DNA of 44,170 bases. Origin: Glaciozyma antarctica PI12 (Eukaryota; Basidiomycota; Microbotryomycetes; Kriegeriales; Camptobasidiaceae). The notes beneath the pieces were generated by a model that saw only the letters and a list, made by a program, of their open reading frames with translations, had not been told where the DNA came from and did not search any database. Made by a program: the position numbers and the translations under genes. Where the stretch lies: NCBI GenBank assembly GCA_002917775.1, contig KZ627155.1, forward strand, positions 930,680-974,849, written 5' to 3'. Shown here one piece after another: positions 39,567 to 44,170 of the stretch (position 1 is its first letter; every line of letters begins with the position of its first letter).

Positions 39567-42500
39567 TCAGTCGTGGTACTCCTCCGCCGCGAACAGGTGG
39601 AATAGCCTCGTCGCCACCTTCCCCTTCACCCCTCGCTGCGCCACTTCTCCTCCCAACACCTCTGTCACAAAATCCTCCGCCTTGCGCTTCTTCGCCTTCG
39701 CCTTCGCCTTCCCCTTCCCCGTCTGCGACTCGTCGAACGCCTCGTTCTCCTCCTCGACCTCGAGCCGATGCGCCTCGGCGTCCATAAAGAAGGAGAGTGG
39801 CGTCGGCCAGCGCTGGAGGACTTGCACGGCCTTCTCGGCGCTGACCCCGCTGACGCGCTGAATCATCGAGCCCCACTGCTTGCGGAGAGTGAGAGCGGCG
39901 TCCGTCTTGTTGAGGCTCGCAAAGGCGGAGTAGGTCGTGAGGAATTTGGTGGCGGGACGAGTCGAGCGGAGGTGCTGCTGGAAAGCGAGGTAGGCGGGGC
40001 GGTCGATGTGAGTGTCGGGAATGATGTGAAGGTCGGTCTGCTGAAAATCGAGCGAGACTCGTTAGCGGCACACTTGACTGGGCCAGCGAAGCGAAGACTC
40101 ACCTCATACATCTCTATCATCACCTTCGTTCGCTGACTGAGGTAGTTGACCGTGTCGGCGATGTTGTGAGACTCGTGGACGTAGAAGCCGTCGTTCACTT
40201 GAAGCTGCGACTTGGCGGTCCAGATCTGCGCGCCGAACTGAGCGTCTGCGAGCGAGCGAGAAGGATCAGCGTGGCTCCTTCGGTGAGGAAGACGGGACGC
40301 ACACTGCAAAGCAGCGTCGTAAGTCTCGATCAAGTAGATGCGGTGCGAGATAGCCGAGTCCTTGATGCGAATCTGTACGAAACGTCAGCTCAGCGCGGCG
40401 AAAAGCATTCAGCAAGTAGAACGCACCTTCTGCGCCGTGTACCTCCCATCCTTGATTGACCCGCACAAATCATCGAGTCGCTTCCGCTCAACAATCGCAT
40501 CAAGCACGACGTCGTCCTCCCCCGTCGGGACACCGTTCCTGTAGCGCCTCCCAACCCAGATCATGTCGCCCAGCGGTAGCATCTTGCGGTCGACGAGCAC
40601 CTTCGTCTTCGCAACCTTCTCGACCATCTCGAGGCGATTCTTGGCGTTGGTCCCGATCTCCCTCGTATCGATGATGAGAACGACCTTGAACGATCCGGCG
40701 GGCCAGACAATCGAGTCGAAGCGAGGGAAGTGATGCGTCTCGGTGGGAACGTAGTCGCGGACGGGATCGAGAGGGTGGCGGTTGGTGTGTGGCTGGTTTG
40801 GGAGGCGGTCGAAGGCGGCTGCGATGGGTTGAGAGGAGGAGGGTCGGAGAGGAGCGGCGGAAGTGCCAGGGAAGGCGCGAGAGGTGGTCGCAGCGCTCGT
40901 TCCAGCGTTCGCTCGGACGGGCGCCGATTGCGTCCTCGCGACCCCAGGCGGTTTGGCGACGCCCTTCGGGGAGGAAGCAGACGCCAAAGTCGACGCTCCC
41001 GCCAGCGGCAACGAGTTTCGAGCGAGAGCGTAGGCGTCGTTCCCCGAGCGGCGAACCTCGGCTGAAGGAGCCATGTACGCCGCCTTGTCGACCTTCGCAG
41101 GCGCCTTGTACCCTCCCATCAAGCTCGCCATCGAGTCATCGATGGTCGCGGCGGCTTTCGCAATAGCTTCCGGGAATCCTGGACAGATGGCGTTGGCGAC
41201 TCGAGCGCGAAGGTAGCCCGACATCGTCGCTGGTCCAGGAAGGCGCGCTGCGCGGACGAGAGGCGACTTGCCGGAAATGCCTTGAGCCATCTTGTGGAGG
41301 TCTTGCGCTGTCCGATACTCGATCCTGTACGTCGACTGAAGGTTGTCGTCCTGCCCGACTTCAGCTTGCTCGCGACTCTTGACGCGATGGTCGTCTGCGA
41401 AGGAGGGCGAGTCAGCAACGTTCACGATTCGAGCCCACCGCTCATTCCTTACTCTCGTCGAGGTAGTGGTATCCGAATGGCGAATCTGAGGAAGCACAGC
41501 GTCAGCTTCCTGCGCCAAGTGGGAGCGAAGAACAAGGACGCACCGACTCCGAGCGTAGCTGATACTTTAGCAGGCTCGCCGACGTTCCCAGCGTAGAGAC
41601 CCTTGGCAGCCTTGCGTCCATCGAGTTCGTTCGCCGGTCTCGAGCTTGACGAAGCGGGGTTGTAGTCTCGAGGCTTCGGCTTCGGGAGGGGTCGACGTTC
41701 GGCGAAAGAAGTCGCGCCGTAGGAGATTGATCCGCTACTCGATGCTTGCGCCGACTTCAAGCTCTTGTTCATAGCCCGCTGAAGCTGCGCCTGGAACTCG
41801 GCCTCCTCGTCGTCCTCGTCGCGCCCGTCGATGGGACTTGCGGGTCGACGAGCAGCATTCGAGCTGCCTACTCCAAACGCGCCTCCAACAGAAGAAGACG
41901 ACGGTCCGCGAACGTGCTTGGCGATTCCAGCCTTCGTAGCGAGAGACTCGGCGATGATGTAGCCAGTCTCGGTCAACGCCCAACGGGGTGGCCGCTTGTT
42001 CTGCGCCGCGAGGAGTCCGTATTTGATGAGCGTCGCCTTTCCGTTCCAAACGTTGTAGTTCCCTCCGCCAGCTTCGGCGTTCCCTGCTCGCATCGCTGTC
42101 GGCGCGTCGAAAGGGGTCTTGCTGTACTCGGCGCCGGCGGAGGTGATCTCCTCCTTGATGCACCACTTGTCTTGCTCGTCGTAGGAAGAGAGGATGTAGA
42201 GCGCGACGAGGATCGCGTAGGCGCCGCTGCGGAGGGCCGGGACGTACGCCTTCGCGTTCTTGACTTTCGCGGGGCCGGCTGCCGCTGGAGCGTCGTCGTC
42301 GGAGAGATCGAGAGGAGTGTGGGATTGTGAGGGTGCTCTGATGGGGACGAATCCGGTTCCGGTCTTGGTCCTCTGGCGACGCTCGTCGCGAAGGCGGTCT
42401 GCTTCGTCCTCGTCGCTCTGAGAGGGAGCGCCGCGCTTCTTCTTCGACGCCGCTCCAGACGCCTTTGCGGCTCGAGGCTTCTTGACGGGTACGACTGTGT

Positions 42501-42842
42501 AGCAGAGTCAGCTCGACTCGAACGCCGCCGGGGCGCGCACTCACTTCGTTCTGGCATCTCTTCTCCAGTCGACTCGCAGTGCGCCCTCAGCGCCGTGACG
42601 AGCCGTTCGACGATCTTGGGTCCTATTCCCTCGAGCGTTATCGCCTCTTCCGGATGGACAAAGGTGACGGGGTTCTTCCTCAGCGAGCTGGCGGCCTGGT
42701 AGCGCGACGTCAGCTGGGTTCCTCAAGACGCGACCCGCCCTCTCACCTTCTTGTACGACTGTTCCGCCTTGCTGCCCGTCTCCGCCGCTTGAAACGCCCA
42801 TTTCTCCACCCACTCCGCCCATTGTGGGTTTCCGACGGCCAT
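39567..42842 (-). CDS. MUS81: Crossover junction endonuclease subunit Mus81
   Basis: ATG at 42842 begins MAVGNPQWAEWVEKWAFQAA. A helix-hairpin-helix segment follows (EAITLEGIGPKIVERLVTAL), then a basic linker and a winged-helix region (AYAILVALYILSSYDEQDKW, WNGKATLIKYGLLAAQNKRP). The XPF/ERCC4 nuclease domain carries VVLIIDTREIGTNAKNRLEM, LPLGDMIWVGRRYRNGV and VLDAIVERKRLDDLCGSI, i.e. the GDx(n)ERKxxxD catalytic motif. The C-terminal part has YVHESHNIADTVNYLSQRTK, a second HhH (IQRVSGVSAEKAVQVLQRWP) and an interrupting basic stretch (GKGKAKAKAKKRKAEDF). It ends at 39567. With Eme1/Mms4 it cuts branched DNA at stalled forks and in recombination. A perfect ACGCGT lies 213 bases upstream of the start (43055-43060). 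Confidence 0.95.
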
Positions 42843-44170
42843 CCAGGCGAGCTACAGGCGGATTGGCCCAATTCGAAGAAGGCGGAGGGCGCGCCGTAGG
42901 GCGCAGGCGGCTGAGGTGGGCGGGCGGGAGAGGCGGGAGAGCGAAGTCCTCTCGTGGAGCGGAGAGGGGTGTTCTCTGATGCGTGAGAGGAGCAGGGAGG
43001 GTGGAGGAAGAGCTGTGCTGGCGCGCGCGCGCTGGAACTGACACGGACAAGCGGACGCGTTTTTGGCCCTGGTGCGGTTCTGTCGTTCTCTCGTCTACTC
43101 CTAGCTGTTCTATCTTGCCTTGGTGTACCTTCAGGCAGAGATTGAGACAAATCCAAGTTAAGGCGGCCAACGACACTCGCTTTCAGGCTTGCCCGTCCTC
43201 CTACGTTTCGGACTTCGTCAGGCGTCAACTTGCGCCGTAACAGTGCATCAAGACGATTGTAAGCCAGCGCGAGCTTCAAGATTATCCCTGCGTGAATCAC
43301 TGTTGTACTTGAATCTGTCTCAAGAATTTGCGGAGATTCGGCCGCCTCGTTGGTTCTCTGCGGAATGGGACCGCTGATGAGCCACACAAGAGCCGGCACA
43401 TTCGATAGCACGACGCACGTATCGCATGCAGCATCGTTCAGAGCTGAGAGAGGACTGGTCTGCGGCCCTCTCACTTGAGAGTCGAGTCTCGGGCGCCTCG
43501 CTCGCTCCCTCTCTCCTCTGGTTCAGCTGCACAAAGCCAAGTGATGATTAGAAATACACTGTAGCTCGTACTGAAGAATTTCCGCTGACCTCGCAGTCCT
43601 CTCTGACTTTGCCGCCCTTGCGAAAGGAGCTTCACGTTACCTGAGCTCTTCTCGCTGCCTCGCTTGTCCGGGAATTGGCTGGGAAGGCCATTGAAAGCGT
43701 CTTGAGGTGATCACATCAGCTAAATTATCATGCTTTGGCCCTCTTGTCCAGCTCGGTTCAGTGGCCGCCACACACGCAGCTGTGTGTCTCGCTCATTTTT
43801 TTGCAAAAAGTGTTGACAAGAAGGCAGGTTGGAGTTGGTAGCTTTCCTCCCGCTTGTGCTTCTTCAGAACATGTTGTCAATTAGGAAGCAGTTCAGCTCC
43901 GTCCCACGCGCACAGGTCCAGAATCTGGAACGGAGTGAGGTCAAGCGCGAGAATGACCTCCGGCTTGAGCAAAGCCAGGGAAAAGAAGGCCTGAACAGGC
44001 TCAGTGGACGCTGGTAAGTCGGATACTTGTGTCCACCAGGGAGGGAGAGTGCCTGAGAGCACTGCGTTCAGCACAACCCGGCTCGCAAGCTGAAACTCGC
44101 TGCCGAACCCTTTTATTATTTCTCCGTTCCTCCGGTCCAATCGGGGTGCTTTCACACCAACCAGAACTGT
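42843..44170. other. Right-edge stretch: MUS81 upstream region and unassigned DNA
   Basis: No gene is recognised. It includes the MUS81 promoter with ACGCGT at 43055-43060. AT content rises somewhat after about 43530. The last 300 bases have open frames on both strands, described separately. No repeat family, tRNA or transposon ends are seen. Confidence 0.4.
43877..44170 (-). CDS. Doubtful partial ORF running off the right edge
   Basis: About 97 codons are open from the window edge to a stop at 43877, with GEIIKGFGSEFQLASRVVLN, LSGTLPPWWTQV and VILALDLTPFQILDLCAWDG. The plus strand of the same stretch is also open from ATG 43871 (MLSIRKQFSSVPRAQVQNLE) to a strong GTAAGT donor at 44014, so the coding strand cannot be decided. 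No family is recognised. Confidence 0.2.
   Translation of the reverse strand, partial: TVLVGVKAPRLDRRNGEIIKGFGSEFQLASRVVLNAVLSGTLPPWWTQVSDLPASTEPVQAFFSLALLKPEVILALDLTPFQILDLCAWDGAELLPN

Noticed and set aside
1-44170. Mobile elements, virus-derived elements, CRISPR arrays, tRNA or rRNA genes
   Set aside because: Reading both strands I found no transposase, reverse transcriptase or integrase motifs, no terminal repeats, no regular direct-repeat array and no tRNA T-loop/acceptor pattern. Covariance-model and repeat searches would be needed to exclude small RNAs fully.
1-44170. A multi-gene undescribed system or metabolic cluster
   Set aside because: Neighbouring genes act in unrelated core processes and face in mixed directions. 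The novelty visible is in gene structure and in a few unknown proteins, not in a gene system.

Overview
The window reads as ordinary, gene-dense nuclear DNA of a basidiomycete yeast. It is GC-rich. Almost every gene is cut by many short introns (about 40-90 nt) with GTRNGT donors, CTRAC-like branch sites and CAG acceptors. The protein set (DASH Spc19, MBF-type factor, hybrid histidine kinase, cytochrome b5-acyl-CoA dehydrogenase fusion) is fungal. A red-yeast relative (Microbotryomycetes, Rhodotorula/Rhodosporidium-like) is my best guess from base composition and gene architecture; this is inference, not a database result.

Layout, left to right: a small polytopic membrane protein (637-1354, -); a cytochrome b5/acyl-CoA dehydrogenase ending in a PTS1-like AKL (1695-4120, +); a DUF2461 protein (4197-5856, -); an F-box/RCC1-like protein (6373-8585, -); a small unknown protein (9021-9432, -); splicing factor Prp40 (9846-12424, -) head-to-head with DASH subunit Spc19 (12528-13192, +); a membrane hybrid histidine kinase (13467-17313 or 17688, -) head-to-head with a multi-pass membrane protein (17687-18922, +); an Ariadne-type RBR ubiquitin ligase (19513-21769, +); Coq9 (22025-23059, -) head-to-head with an FAD-dependent amine-oxidase-like protein (23221-25205, +); an Mbp1-type APSES/ankyrin factor (25250-27702, -); an LRR-containing protein without a visible ATG (about 27996-30243, +); the mitochondrial ATP synthase alpha subunit (31266-33646, +); an Mss116-like DEAD-box helicase (33910-36272, -); a DUF1640/Fmp32-MCUR1-like mitochondrial protein (36443-37509, -) head-to-head with checkpoint clamp subunit Rad9 (37583-39494, +); and nuclease subunit Mus81 (39567-42842, -). 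The last 1.3 kb holds the Mus81 upstream region and an unresolved open frame running off the edge.

Themes are mitochondrial/peroxisomal metabolism (ATP1, COQ9, MSS116-like, DUF1640, acyl-CoA dehydrogenase) and cell cycle/genome maintenance (SPC19, MBP1, RAD9, MUS81). The genes are independent housekeeping units, not an operon or cluster. I see no transposon, virus-derived element, CRISPR array, tRNA or rRNA, and no evidence for a new multi-gene system.

The most interesting signals are at the level of gene structure: micro-exons of 6, 8 and 24 nt rebuilt from conserved motifs; four GC-AG introns required by reading frame; single-base frame breaks in SPC19 and PRP40; a gene with no in-frame ATG; and very short or overlapping divergent starts. 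Exon joins were worked out by hand from frame, splice signals and family motifs, so small boundary errors are possible.
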